Below are positions 26,700-35,289 of a stretch of DNA of 43,456 bases, piece by piece; within the stretch, counting starts at the first letter, position 1, and the number at the start of each line of letters is the position of its first letter. This DNA is from Kiritimatiellales bacterium. GTDB lineage: Bacteria > Verrucomicrobiota > Kiritimatiellia > Kiritimatiellales > Pontiellaceae. The notes beneath the pieces are model-generated. The model made no database searches and was not told where the DNA came from. It saw only the letters and a program-made list of their open reading frames with translations. The DNA lies in assembly GCA_003230915.1 (NCBI GenBank), contig QIHI01000128.1:1-43456 (forward strand), written 5' to 3'. The translations under genes were made by a program, and so were the position numbers.

Positions 26700-27305
26700 T
26701 TAGTCGCTCTGAAAAGTTGCCGCAGGAACGGCTTTCCGGAAGGCTTGGCCCGGATTTTTAACCTTACCCACTACGTTTCCGTCACGATCAAATAAGGTCC
26801 TAGGGCCCATCTCGCGAATAAGAGCAATGCCTTTGTCTCCAATAGACCGTCCGGAACGGGTGTCGATGATCTTTCCAGACTTGTCAATCACGACGAGCAG
26901 ATAGGTTTCGTAGGTTCCGCCCACATTAATATTTCCACTAGTTCTGCCGATCGCATACATCTGGCTCTTGAACTCGAACGCGTTGTCATTTTCCTTGGTA
27001 AAAGTGAAATCCTCTTTAACGACATCAATGATGCCATAATAGCCGGTATGGATTTGACGCCCAATCACATAGAGTTCGGCAGTCAATTGCTCCTCATAGG
27101 GTTGTCCACCGGACTTACGAATTTTTACGCGGCACTGAACATTCTCTACCTTGGCCTCGCCGCTCGTGCCTGCACCAATTTGCTTCGTGCTCCGCTTGGC
27201 GGAAACATCGATATCAACTCGGAGCGGGAATGTTGCTTGGGCACTTGTCGCTGTAACACAACTCAGTATCGCCACACTCAATAAATTTTTAGTCAGACTT
27301 TTCAT
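26700..27305 (-). CDS. secreted protein of unknown function
   Basis: 201 residues. Residues 1-24 are a Sec signal peptide ending TSAQA, so the mature protein should be periplasmic or exported. I do not recognise the family. The mature part is beta-rich in appearance (VDIDVSAKRSTKQIG.., KVENVQCRVKIRKSGG, ELYVIGRQIHTGYYG) with a C-terminal block GPRTLFDRDGNVVGKVKNPG. One cysteine only. Strong expression signals: promoter candidate 27334-27362, ribosome site GGAGGT (complement of 27311-27316) five bases before the start, and a strong terminator. It forms its own transcription unit. Confidence 0.8.
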   Translation of the reverse strand: MKSLTKNLLSVAILSCVTATSAQATFPLRVDIDVSAKRSTKQIGAGTSGEAKVENVQCRVKIRKSGGQPYEEQLTAELYVIGRQIHTGYYGIIDVVKEDFTFTKENDNAFEFKSQMYAIGRTSGNINVGGTYETYLLVVIDKSGKIIDTRSGRSIGDKGIALIREMGPRTLFDRDGNVVGKVKNPGQAFRKAVPAATFQSD

Positions 27306-27333
27306 AGTGTACCTCCATTTTGAATTTAAATAT

Positions 27334-27362
27334 CGTATAAAACATTAACGAATTCTAAGCAA
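27334..27362 (-). promoter_or_regulatory. candidate promoter of the secreted-protein gene
   Basis: Minus strand TTGCTT (complement of 27357-27362), 17-base spacer, TATACG (complement of 27334-27339), about 30 bases before the start codon in the short gap after the 3D-domain gene. Confidence 0.45.
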
Positions 27363-27369
27363 TATAAAT

Positions 27370-27894
27370 CTACTTTGCGACCTCTTCTTGTACCTCCGGT
27401 GCCTCATCTGGTTCCGCGCGAGGCGCGAGCCAGACCTTAATTTGTTTCGAGCGAACACCCCAACGTCTGGCGAACCAATGGTTCGGACGATAGAGGTCGA
27501 TATGCCGTCCCTTGATCGCGCCGCCGGTATCCTCAACGCGCCCATACCCATAGCCGGGAATGTGCATGATGGTTCCGTAGGGATAGAGAGCCGGATCGGC
27601 CGCGATCGTACCGGGCCGAGCCAGTACGCCCGATGACGTTATCCCCACATGTTTCAAACGGAAGGAAAAGGCTCCGGTTTTTTGGTAGGGTAGAAACAGA
27701 AACCAGGTGTAGCTGCAACAGCGGCGGCAATGGCAATAGGAGGTAGTTTTCATTCCAACCACGGTTGGCTGAACCCCCTTCGGAGGGCGAATGTACTTCG
27801 GGATATAGAAGCGACTTTCCTGCGCTAGCCAGACCACCGCAACCACCATGATGGCCACGAACCACCTACTGAATTTCTTTCGCCTACGAGCCAT
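27370..27894 (-). CDS. 3D-domain (Asp-Asp-Asp) envelope protein, likely cell-wall-acting
   Basis: 174 residues. An N-terminal signal anchor (residues ~11-26, WFVAIMVVAVVWLA) precedes a 3D domain: GTIAADPALYPYGTIMHIPGYG, then GRVEDTGGAIKGRHIDLYR, with the three conserved aspartates in AAD, VED and IDL. The 3D fold is the catalytic double-psi barrel of MltA-type lytic transglycosylases and of Rpf/YabE-like enzymes, so it probably cleaves peptidoglycan. An unusual cysteine-rich stretch SYCHCRRCCSY near residues 53-63 precedes the domain. The upstream glycine-zipper gene ends 12 bases before this start on the same strand. Confidence 0.85.
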   Translation of the reverse strand: MARRRKKFSRWFVAIMVVAVVWLAQESRFYIPKYIRPPKGVQPTVVGMKTTSYCHCRRCCSYTWFLFLPYQKTGAFSFRLKHVGITSSGVLARPGTIAADPALYPYGTIMHIPGYGYGRVEDTGGAIKGRHIDLYRPNHWFARRWGVRSKQIKVWLAPRAEPDEAPEVQEEVAK

Positions 27895-27906
27895 CCCTCG
27901 TGGAAC

Positions 27907-28473
27907 CTATCGGGCGTTGAGCTGCTTGCGGAGCGACTTGAGATCGCGTTCGGCCAAACGCACCTCGACATGAGCATCTTCCATATCGAAAATACCCGGA
28001 TCCAGTTCAATGAGTTTTTGGTAGTAGGAATCCATTTCATCTTTTCCAAGGGTTTCCTGAGCAATCAATGCCGAAAGCCAAGCGGATGCATGGCGATACT
28101 TAGGGTTGGGATCCTCGGCGGTCTGCACAGCATATTCCTTGGCCGTCGGATAATCGCGCGAAACGAGTGCCATCAGCCCCTTATAGTTCACCTCTCCATA
28201 TTCTGCCTTGAGATCACGATCCTTGCTGGAACCATGCACCGCCCCTAACGTGGCTCCTGTTGCACCGCCCACCACAGCCCCCTGAGCCGCCCGACGAAGC
28301 GGATCTCCACTGAAAAGACCCCAAAAGAAACCGGAAACCGCGCCACCAAGCGCGCCGTACGCCGCACCCTTTTTAGCTTCTTCGCCCGCAGCTGATTTTG
28401 ATCTACATCCCGTAGCCACCAACAGACCGACTACAATAAGGGGCCTCACAACGTGTCCTGTTCGATTTCTCAT
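27907..28473 (-). CDS. glycine-zipper lipoprotein
   Basis: 188 residues from the chosen start. The signal peptide ends with lipobox LVATGC, so it should be lipid-anchored. Next is a glycine-zipper segment with G/A every third or fourth residue (GAAYGALGGAVSGFFWGLFS, then VVGGATGATLGAVHG), which packs into membranes. The C-terminal half is helical and TPR-like (YPTAKEYAVQTAEDPNPKYR..). Function unknown. Start at 28473 because AGGTG lies five bases before that ATG; the longer frame from 28521 would hide the signal peptide. Confidence 0.78.
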   Translation of the reverse strand: MRNRTGHVVRPLIVVGLLVATGCRSKSAAGEEAKKGAAYGALGGAVSGFFWGLFSGDPLRRAAQGAVVGGATGATLGAVHGSSKDRDLKAEYGEVNYKGLMALVSRDYPTAKEYAVQTAEDPNPKYRHASAWLSALIAQETLGKDEMDSYYQKLIELDPGIFDMEDAHVEVRLAERDLKSLRKQLNAR

Positions 28474-28604
28474 ATCATCACCTATCCTTGAAAGATCCGA
28501 TAATAGGCCGCTTAGTCTCAAAGTAAAGTGCTTCTATCGACTTCCCCTCCCATCGTAAAAAGCACCGTGAACCGCTTGAAGCCATCAAAGCGAATTGCTA
28601 GATT

Positions 28605-28653
28605 TTGTGGCTTCAGAGGGTAGCTATATCCACATCTTGTGGTTTTAGAGGGT
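28605..28653 (+). repeat. 17-base direct repeat pair upstream of parE
   Basis: TTGTGGCTTCAGAGGGT (28605-28621) and TTGTGGTTTTAGAGGGT (28637-28653) differ at two positions and start 32 bases apart, about three helical turns. The second ends 10 bases before the parE start codon. Possible regulator site. Confidence 0.55.
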
Positions 28654-28663
28654 TTGTAGGAAA

Positions 28664-30487
28664 ATGACTGCAAAGAAGAAACACGAATACACTGAAGATA
28701 AGATCAAGACGCTGTCATCGCTCGAACACATCCGCCTGCGCACGGGCATGTATATCGGGCGCACGGGCACGGGCACACACTACGACGACGGTATCTACAT
28801 CCTCGTCAAAGAGGTGATCGACAACGGCATCGACGAATTCATCATGGGGCATGGCAACCGGATCGATGTCTCCATCGAAGACGACACGGTGACAATCCGC
28901 GACTATGGCCGCGGCATTCCGCTCGGCAAGGTTGTGGACTGTGTGTCTAAGATCAACACTGGCGCCAAATACAACGACGATGTCTTCCAGTTCAGCGTCG
29001 GCCTCAACGGGGTCGGTACCAAAGCCGTCAACGCGCTTTCGACCTACTTTCTGGTTCGTAGCCACCGCGATGGAAAATTTGTGGAAGCGGAGTTTGAGCG
29101 GGGCAATCTGATCCGCGAAGAAAAAGGCAAGACCGACGAACCCAACGGCACCTTCGTCGCCTTCTGCCCTGACCCAAAAATTTTCAAAAAATTCCAATTC
29201 AACCCCGACCACTTGGCGCGCCGACTGCGGTTCTACGCCTACCTCAACGCGAAGCTAAAGATCTGCCTCAACGGCGAGGTCTACCACTGCAAAGGTGGCC
29301 TGCTCGATCTCATCCGTGACGAAAGCCAATACGAGAAAATCTACACCCCTTTCCAGTATTCGGACAAAATGCTGGAGGTGGCCTTCACGCACACCAACCG
29401 CTTTTCCGAGGAATACTACTCCTTCGTCAACGGCCAATACACCGCCGACGGCGGCACGCACCTCAGCGCCTTCCGCGAGGCGCTACTGCGCGGCGTTAAC
29501 GACTTCGCTAACAAAAAGTTTTCTGGCGATGATGTCCGCGAAGGGGTACTCGGTGCCGTCGCCATCCGCCTGAAGGAGCCGGTCTTCGAGAGTCAGACCA
29601 AAAACAAGCTGGGCAATACTGAAATCCGCTCCGACCTCGTTGCCAAGATTTCTCAGGTGGTCGCCGACCTGCTCCACCGCAACCCGGTGGAGGCCAAGAA
29701 ATTGATCAGCAAGATCGAGGAAACCCAACGGTTGCGCAAAGAACTCAACTCGGTCAAGAAGCTCGCGCGCGACCGTTCAAAATCCATCTCCATCCGCATC
29801 CCACAGCTGAAGGACTGCAAAAACCATTTTAACCGCGAAAAACAGAAACACCTTGAAACGCAAATCTTCATTACCGAAGGCCAATCCGCCGCCGGCTCGA
29901 TTGTCAGCTGCCGCAATGCCAGCAACCAGGCCATCTACACCCTCAAGGGAAAGCCGCTCAACGTCTGCGATCTCAAGCGCGACGCGCTCTATAAAAACGT
30001 CGAGATCTACAACCTCATGCGCGGCCTCAACATCGAGGAAAACCTCGACAACCTGCGCTATAACAACGTTATCCTCGCCACCGACGCCGACGTAGACGGT
30101 CTGCATATCCGCAACTTGATGATCACCTTCTTCCTCCGTTTTTTCGAACCACTCGTGAAGGAAGGCCACCTCAAAATCCTCGAAACCCCCCTCTTCCGCG
30201 TCCGCAACAAAAAGACCACGATCTACTGCTACAACGAAGCCGAGCGCGAAAAGGCTCTCAATAAAATCGGGCGCGGTGCCGAGATCACCCGCTTTAAAGG
30301 GCTCGGCGAAATTTCACCCAAGGAATTCAAAGCCTTCATCAGCGAAAAAGGCATCCGCCTCACCCCCGTCTCCATCGAAGGCGACTACTCCGTCTCCGAA
30401 ATCCTCTCCTTCTACATGGGCAAAAATACCCCCGAGCGCCGCGAATACATCATGGAAAACCTCGTCGTCGATGAAGAGGTGCTTTAA
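28664..30487 (+). CDS. parE: DNA topoisomerase IV subunit B
   Basis: 607 residues. GHKL ATPase (KEVIDNGIDEF, RDYGRGIPLG, GLNGVGTKAVNALS) followed by transducer and TOPRIM domains with TEGQSAAGS (Glu405-Gln407), TLKGKPLNV and ATDADVDGLHIR. Having EGQSA where gyrase B has EGDSA, and the RVRNKKTTIYCY stretch, match the ParE type of Bacteroidota and PVC bacteria. With ParC it decatenates chromosomes. A short ribosome-site-like AGGA lies upstream. The parC start is 33 bases downstream. Confidence 0.93.
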   Translation: MTAKKKHEYTEDKIKTLSSLEHIRLRTGMYIGRTGTGTHYDDGIYILVKEVIDNGIDEFIMGHGNRIDVSIEDDTVTIRDYGRGIPLGKVVDCVSKINTGAKYNDDVFQFSVGLNGVGTKAVNALSTYFLVRSHRDGKFVEAEFERGNLIREEKGKTDEPNGTFVAFCPDPKIFKKFQFNPDHLARRLRFYAYLNAKLKICLNGEVYHCKGGLLDLIRDESQYEKIYTPFQYSDKMLEVAFTHTNRFSEEYYSFVNGQYTADGGTHLSAFREALLRGVNDFANKKFSGDDVREGVLGAVAIRLKEPVFESQTKNKLGNTEIRSDLVAKISQVVADLLHRNPVEAKKLISKIEETQRLRKELNSVKKLARDRSKSISIRIPQLKDCKNHFNREKQKHLETQIFITEGQSAAGSIVSCRNASNQAIYTLKGKPLNVCDLKRDALYKNVEIYNLMRGLNIEENLDNLRYNNVILATDADVDGLHIRNLMITFFLRFFEPLVKEGHLKILETPLFRVRNKKTTIYCYNEAEREKALNKIGRGAEITRFKGLGEISPKEFKAFISEKGIRLTPVSIEGDYSVSEILSFYMGKNTPERREYIMENLVVDEEVL

Positions 30488-30492
30488 CCAAT

Positions 30493-30519
30493 TTAAAACC
30501 GCGAATGGACGCAAATACC
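30493..30519 (+). repeat. fragment of a dispersed repeat in the parE-parC gap
   Basis: AAAACCGCGAATGGACGCAA resembles one arm of a common dispersed repeat of the ACCGCGAAT-NN-ACGCGAAT type. No matching opposite arm is present, so it is probably a remnant. Only one copy is visible in the window. Confidence 0.4.
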
Positions 30520-30520
30520 G

Positions 30521-32608
30521 ATGGCTAAGAAGAAACAAGACGAAGAGCTGGAACTTTTTGAAGAAGAGGCCCCGGAGACTCCCGAAACGGAAGTTACCGC
30601 CCTCCCCCCTGTCGAGGAAGGCTCCAAAAAATTTGATCCGCTACGCGACGATCATGGGCCGCTGAAGCAACTGGTGGACTTTAACTTTCTGCAATATGCC
30701 TCATATGTCATCTGCGACCGTGCGATTCCCGCCCTCGAAGATGGCCTCAAGCCGGTGCAGCGCCGCATCATGCATGCGTTGAAGGATAAGGACGATGGAC
30801 GCTTCATCAAAGTGGCCAATATTGTCGGCCACACGATGCAGTACCATCCCCACGGCGACGCGTCGATTGCTGATGCGTTGGTTACACTGACGAACAAGCG
30901 CTATCTGATCGAAGGGCAGGGAAACTACGGCAACATCTACACCGGCGACCGCGCGGCGGCTTCGCGGTACATCGAGTGCCGCCTTACCGAGCTCGCCCGC
31001 AAGGAGCTCTTCAATAAGGATCTGACGGAATGGGTTGCCAGCTATGACGGCCGGAACCAGGAACCCGTCACCCTGCCGTGCAAACTACCGTTAATGCTGA
31101 TGCTCGGCGCAGACGGTATTGCCGTGGGTCTTTCGACGAGCATTCTGCCGCACAACTTCATCGAGCTGCTCGAAGCGCAAATTAAAATCTTGCGCGAAAA
31201 GAAACGTACGCCTGCCGAACTCAACCTGCTGCCGGACTTTCAGACCGGCGGCTTGATGGATGTGTCTGAATACAACAAGGGCAAAGGTAAGATCAAACTG
31301 CGCGCGAAGATCGAGACGCGTAAAAACAACCGGCTGGTCATTACCGAACTGCCGCACGGCACGAATACCGAATCACTCACGGCCTCCATCGAGGACGCCG
31401 TCAAAAAGAAAAAGGTGCCCGTCCGCACCATCGACGACTTTACCGCCGAAAAGGTCGAGATCGAGCTAACCCTCTCCCAGGGCGCAACGGAGGAAAAAGC
31501 GATCCAATCGCTCTATGCCTTTACCAAATGCGAAACCTCTGTTTCGAGCCGCTTTATCTGCCTTCGCGACCACCGCCCCGTCGAGATGACGGTCGACGAA
31601 GTATTGCGCTTCAACACCGCACAACTGCTGGAAATCCTCGAAGGTGAACTCAATCTGCGCAAAGCCAAGCTACTCGATGACTTCCACAACAAGACGCTCG
31701 TGCAGATTTTCGTCGAAAATCGGATTTATAAAAAGATCGAGCAGTGCAAAACCTACGAAGCCGTCGTCGCCGCAATCTACAAGGGGCTCGAACCCTTCAA
31801 GAAACAGCTCAAGCGTAAGATTATCGATGAAGACATTGAGATGCTGCTCAGCGTGCGCATCAAGCGTATCTCGCTGTTCGATATCGAGAAGAACCGCAAG
31901 GACATCGACGACATTCTCGCCGAGCTGGCCGAGGTCGAAAAGAACCTCGGAGCACTCAAGGGCTACGCCATCCGCTACATCAAGCGGCTGATCAAGGAGT
32001 ACAACGATCAATATCCACGTTGCACCGAAGCCACCAGCTTCAAGGAAGTCGCCGTTCGCGAGCTGACTTCCACCGAGCTACAGATCAAGCGCGATGAAAA
32101 CGGCTACATTGGCACCAACGTCAAGGGCGAGACGATCCTCGAGTGCTCCTCGCTCGACAAGCTGATCGTAGTTTGGAGCAATGGAAAATATAAGGTCATG
32201 CCGCCGCCGGAAAAGCTATTCGTCGACGACAGTCTGGAGCGGTGCGAAGTCTTCGACCGCGAAAAGCAATTCACCGCCGTCTACACCAACGCACGCATCA
32301 CCTACCTCAAGCGCTTCAAGATTGGCGGCACCATCATGAATCGCGAATATTTTCTGGGCCAGGGTGAGAAATCAAAACTCCAACTCTTCATCGATGGCAC
32401 GCCCGAGGCAGTCTACGTCAAATACCACAAAGCCAAAGGCCAGCGCATTCGTCAACAGCGTTTTAGCCCGACGGGCATTGCGGTGAAAGGCGTCAAGTCG
32501 CGCGGCAACCGGATGACCTCCAAGAGCATTCAATACATCGGCACTGAACCTGGCCGCTGGTGGGATCACGATGACGAAGATGTCATCCCCGACGGCATCC
32601 TGCTGTAG
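30521..32608 (+). CDS. parC: DNA topoisomerase IV subunit A
   Basis: 695 residues. Winged-helix core with catalytic Tyr150 in DRAAASRYIECRLTELA, then the tower and coiled-coil, and a degenerate C-terminal pinwheel. There is no GyrA box (QRRGGKG), which with its length favours topoisomerase IV. The first ~45 residues are acidic and probably disordered. At the fluoroquinolone-contact region YHPHGDASIADALV, Ala114 takes the place of the usual Ser83 (GyrA)/Ser80 (ParC), and Asp118 the acidic position. Cotranscribed with parE. Confidence 0.93.
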   Translation: MAKKKQDEELELFEEEAPETPETEVTALPPVEEGSKKFDPLRDDHGPLKQLVDFNFLQYASYVICDRAIPALEDGLKPVQRRIMHALKDKDDGRFIKVANIVGHTMQYHPHGDASIADALVTLTNKRYLIEGQGNYGNIYTGDRAAASRYIECRLTELARKELFNKDLTEWVASYDGRNQEPVTLPCKLPLMLMLGADGIAVGLSTSILPHNFIELLEAQIKILREKKRTPAELNLLPDFQTGGLMDVSEYNKGKGKIKLRAKIETRKNNRLVITELPHGTNTESLTASIEDAVKKKKVPVRTIDDFTAEKVEIELTLSQGATEEKAIQSLYAFTKCETSVSSRFICLRDHRPVEMTVDEVLRFNTAQLLEILEGELNLRKAKLLDDFHNKTLVQIFVENRIYKKIEQCKTYEAVVAAIYKGLEPFKKQLKRKIIDEDIEMLLSVRIKRISLFDIEKNRKDIDDILAELAEVEKNLGALKGYAIRYIKRLIKEYNDQYPRCTEATSFKEVAVRELTSTELQIKRDENGYIGTNVKGETILECSSLDKLIVVWSNGKYKVMPPPEKLFVDDSLERCEVFDREKQFTAVYTNARITYLKRFKIGGTIMNREYFLGQGEKSKLQLFIDGTPEAVYVKYHKAKGQRIRQQRFSPTGIAVKGVKSRGNRMTSKSIQYIGTEPGRWWDHDDEDVIPDGILL

Positions 32609-32672
32609 GCTCTGTCTTTTCGTGCCTTCCCGCTTTACTTCAAGCCGACCCACTGGCAACTTTCCTTCCGAA

Positions 32673-32762
32673 TCACCCGGGGTGCCGATCCAAAGAATGG
32701 AACGTGCTGAGATCATACCCGTCGAACCTGATCCGGATCATGCCGGCGCAAGGGAGCGTGGA
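32673..32762 (+). ncRNA. TPP riboswitch (THI element)
   Basis: Conserved THI-box sequences are present in order: CGGGGTGCC (32678-32686), GCTGAGATCATACCC (32706-32720), GAACCTGATCCGG (32724-32736) and ATGCCGGCGCAAGGGA (32740-32755). The pyrophosphate- and pyrimidine-binding arms can both be folded. It lies 65 bases after parC and upstream of thiS, so thiamine pyrophosphate should switch off the thiazole operon. Confidence 0.95.
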
Positions 32763-32771
32763 GATGTCTCC

Positions 32772-32800
32772 AGCGCCCCGAAGGTTCGGGGTGCTTTTTT
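32772..32800 (+). terminator. attenuator terminator of the TPP riboswitch
   Basis: AGCGCCCCGAA (32772-32782) pairs with TTCGGGGTGCT (32785-32795), an 11-bp stem with one G-T pair, and a further run of T follows to 32800. A self-complementary TGGAGA-TG-TCTCCA at 32759-32772 lies between riboswitch and terminator, overlapping both edges, and may take part in switching. Regulation should thus be by transcription termination. Confidence 0.9.
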
Positions 32801-32845
32801 GTTGTGATCGGGGTCACCGATTCCGACCTGTATGTGGAGAAAAGA

Positions 32846-33046
32846 ATGAAATTAACCGTAAACGGCGAGCCGCACGACCATCAAGGCGATGGCTCGGTTG
32901 ATGCCTTGCTCGAAGAACTCGAGGCAAACAAGGCGCACACCGCACTGATGCTTAACGGGGGCGTGGTGCCATCCGCGGAGTGGAAGACCATAACACTCAA
33001 CGAAAACGATGAAGTCGAAATGCTCGTCTTTGTGGGAGGCGGATAA
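32846..33046 (+). CDS. thiS: sulfur carrier protein ThiS
   Basis: 66 residues, a beta-grasp ubiquitin-like protein ending FVGGG, with the C-terminal Gly-Gly that is adenylated by ThiF and thiocarboxylated to give the sulfur of the thiamine thiazole. Start at 32846 is supported by GGAG at 32836-32839, six bases upstream; an upstream frame from 32804 reads through the leader. One base separates it from thiG. Confidence 0.93.
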   Translation: MKLTVNGEPHDHQGDGSVDALLEELEANKAHTALMLNGGVVPSAEWKTITLNENDEVEMLVFVGGG

Positions 33047-33047
33047 A

Positions 33048-33830
33048 ATGAGCGACCTGCTAAAAGTGGGGGGTCAGGAACTCGGCTCGCGCCTATTTCT
33101 TGGAACGGGGAAGTTTTCCAGCACGCAAGCCATGATCGAGGCAGTTACAGCTTCCGGCACCGAGCTGGTCACTGTGGCGCTGCGTCGCTTTAATCGTGAC
33201 CAAGCCGAGGACGACCTGTACGGCCCCCTCTCCGAACTCAAAAACGTACGACTCATGCCCAACACCTCGGGTGCCATGAACGCAAAAGAAGCGATCCGTG
33301 CCGCCATGCTCGGCCGCGAGCTGAGCAAAAGTCCGATCGTTAAACTGGAGATCCACCCCAATCCACACCACTTGTTACCCGATCCGATCGAAACCTACGA
33401 GGCGGCCATAGAACTCGTTAAACAAGAGTTCATTGTTTTACCCTACATCCCGGCCGACCCGGTTTTGGCCAAGCGGCTCGAAGACATCGGTTGCGCGGCC
33501 GTCATGCCGCTCGGTGCAGCGATTGGCACCGGCAAGGGACTCTCTACAGTCGAAATGATCAAGATTATTATTCGCGATGCCACCGTTCCCGTCGTGGTCG
33601 ATGCCGGACTACGCGCCCCGTCCGAGGCTACCCGCGCGCTGGAGATGGGATGCGATGCCGTTCTCGTCAATAGTGCCATCGCCGTCGCCGAAAACCCGAC
33701 CGCCATGGCCGCCGCCTTCAAGACCGGCACCGAAACCGGCCGCGCGGCCTACAACGCGGGGCTCATGCCCACCAGTGAAGTCGCCGTGGCCAGCAGCCCC
33801 CTAACCTGCTTTCTCTCATCCAATGACTAA
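33048..33830 (+). CDS. thiG: thiazole synthase
   Basis: 260 residues, TIM-barrel. It condenses 1-deoxyxylulose 5-phosphate, dehydroglycine and ThiS-thiocarboxylate to the thiazole phosphate. Visible: [20 protein letters not shown], the Schiff-base lysine in [17 protein letters not shown] (Lys99), [16 protein letters not shown] and [13 protein letters not shown]. The start at 33048 follows GGAGG within the end of thiS. Confidence 0.96.
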   Translation: MSDLLKVGGQELGSRLFLGTGKFSSTQAMIEAVTASGTELVTVALRRFNRDQAEDDLYGPLSELKNVRLMPNTSGAMNAKEAIRAAMLGRELSKSPIVKLEIHPNPHHLLPDPIETYEAAIELVKQEFIVLPYIPADPVLAKRLEDIGCAAVMPLGAAIGTGKGLSTVEMIKIIIRDATVPVVVDAGLRAPSEATRALEMGCDAVLVNSAIAVAENPTAMAAAFKTGTETGRAAYNAGLMPTSEVAVASSPLTCFLSSND

Positions 33831-35046
33831 TCCTATTTCACCACAGAAAGCGCAGAGGAACATAGGGGAAAAGGAAACTCCGTGTTCCTCCGTATCCTCT
33901 AACGCAGCGAGTGGTTCAAAACCCCTTCCCGACTGGCTTGACCCTAAACCGTGGCTCAACCTGCAATTTACCGCAGCCGATGTCGAACGTGCGCTCGGCG
34001 CGGAATCGCCGGACGAAAAAACGCTCTCGGCTCTACTCTCTCCGGCCGCCGCCGACTTTCTCGAACCGATGGCCCTGCGGGCGCGGGCAATCACACGGCG
34101 GCACTTTGGCCGGACGATCTCGCTCTATACTCCGCTCTACCTCTCCAACTTCTGCAACGGCGGCTGTCTCTACTGCGGCATTGCGGGCGACCGCCGCGCC
34201 AAGCGCGCCGTACTCGACGAAGCCCAGCTTCGCCATGAGATGGAGGCGATCAAATCAATGCACCTCGAAGAGTTGGTTCTGCTGACTGGCGAGCGCATGC
34301 CGGAAGCCGATCTACCCTACCTGCGCGACTGTGTCGCCATCGCCGCGGAATACATTCACAACGTGAATATTGAGGTTTTCCCGATGGCCGAAGACGAATA
34401 CCGCGAGCTCGCCGAGGCGGGCTGTACGGGCGTGACGCTCTATCAGGAAACCTACGATCAAATCGTTTATGAAAAAATGCATCGATGGGGCGACAAGCGC
34501 GACTTCTTTGCCCGACTCAACGCGCCCAATCGCGCCTTGCGCGGTGGCTTGCGCTCGGTAGGCATTGGGGCCCTGCTGGGATTGGCTGATCCACGCTTCG
34601 ACCTACTTTGCACCTACCGCCATGCCAAATATCTATTGAAAAACTATTGGCAGGCAGGCGTGTCGATCTCCTTCCCCCGAATCCAGCCGCAGCTGGGCGG
34701 GTTCCGCGCCGACCACCCGGTCGATGAAAAAATGATGGCACAATATATCTTTGCCCTACGCATCTGCTTACCGGAGGTTCCGCTGGTACTTTCCACCCGC
34801 GAGCCACAGCACGTACGCGACGGCATGGCTGGCCTAGGTATTTCAAAAATGAGCGTCGCGAGTAAAACAACGGTGGGCGGCTATAGCGACGATGCCGAAG
34901 AGTCGACCGAACAGTTTGAAATCAGCGACGAACGCACCGTTCTTGCGTTCTGTGAAATGTTAAGATCGAAAGGCCTCGAACCCGTCTTTAAAAACTGGGA
35001 TTCCACCTACCGCGAACCTGCAAAATACGTGAAAAGTGAGATATAA
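33823..35046 (+). CDS. thiH: 2-iminoacetate synthase (tyrosine lyase), radical SAM
   Basis: 407 residues. ThiH cleaves tyrosine to dehydroglycine and p-cresol, supplying ThiG under anaerobic conditions; the alternative oxidase ThiO is not present. The radical-SAM cluster motif is [15 protein letters not shown]. Downstream are the barrel strands and the cluster-proximal HRWGDK and LRGGLRSVG stretches typical of ThiH. Residues ~1-33 come from a dispersed palindromic repeat (33836-33908) and are probably not part of the ancestral protein, which would start near [10 protein letters not shown]. The start ATG overlaps the thiG stop by eight bases, and no other ATG/GTG in frame precedes the conserved part. 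Confidence 0.94.
   Translation: MTNPISPQKAQRNIGEKETPCSSVSSNAASGSKPLPDWLDPKPWLNLQFTAADVERALGAESPDEKTLSALLSPAAADFLEPMALRARAITRRHFGRTISLYTPLYLSNFCNGGCLYCGIAGDRRAKRAVLDEAQLRHEMEAIKSMHLEELVLLTGERMPEADLPYLRDCVAIAAEYIHNVNIEVFPMAEDEYRELAEAGCTGVTLYQETYDQIVYEKMHRWGDKRDFFARLNAPNRALRGGLRSVGIGALLGLADPRFDLLCTYRHAKYLLKNYWQAGVSISFPRIQPQLGGFRADHPVDEKMMAQYIFALRICLPEVPLVLSTREPQHVRDGMAGLGISKMSVASKTTVGGYSDDAEESTEQFEISDERTVLAFCEMLRSKGLEPVFKNWDSTYREPAKYVKSEI
33836..33908. repeat. dispersed palindromic repeat embedded in the 5' end of thiH
   Basis: CACCACAGAAAGCGCAGAGG at the left end and an approximate mirror at the right surround a perfect inverted pair GAGGAACA (33855-33862) / TGTTCCTC (33883-33890). The composition (CACAGA..GCGCAGAGG..) is that of another repeat type widespread in bacterial genomes (accacagag-ngcacagag). 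It is read through in frame as the first codons of thiH. Confidence 0.7.
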
Positions 35047-35064
35047 AATGAAAGCGGTCAGCCC

Positions 35065-35289
35065 TCAATCGTCACGTTTCACTTTGTAAAAGATCATGGT
35101 GTCGGACGTAGTGCAACCAGCCGCACAACCTGTTTTGCAGGGGAGTTCAACCTTCAGGGTCTTTCCTTTGTGCGCAAGCATTTCAAGCATCGGATGCAGC
35201 GCACTCGATTCAATACCGAGTGCGAGGCTGATCTCCTGAACAGAAAGAGCGCCACGCTCACTGAGTAGCTTGAGAATTGAGCTAAGCAC
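35065..35289 (-). CDS. FeoC-like winged-helix protein with cysteine cluster
   Basis: 74 residues. N-terminal winged helix (LSVQEISLALGIESSALHPMLEML) followed by CKTGCAAGC, a C-x3-C-x3-C pattern able to hold a metal or iron-sulfur cluster, as in FeoC. In enterobacteria FeoC protects FeoB or senses iron/oxygen. Its start overlaps the feoB stop by eight bases, so it is translated with feoB as last gene of the operon. Confidence 0.8.
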   Translation of the reverse strand: MLSSILKLLSERGALSVQEISLALGIESSALHPMLEMLAHKGKTLKVELPCKTGCAAGCTTSDTMIFYKVKRDD

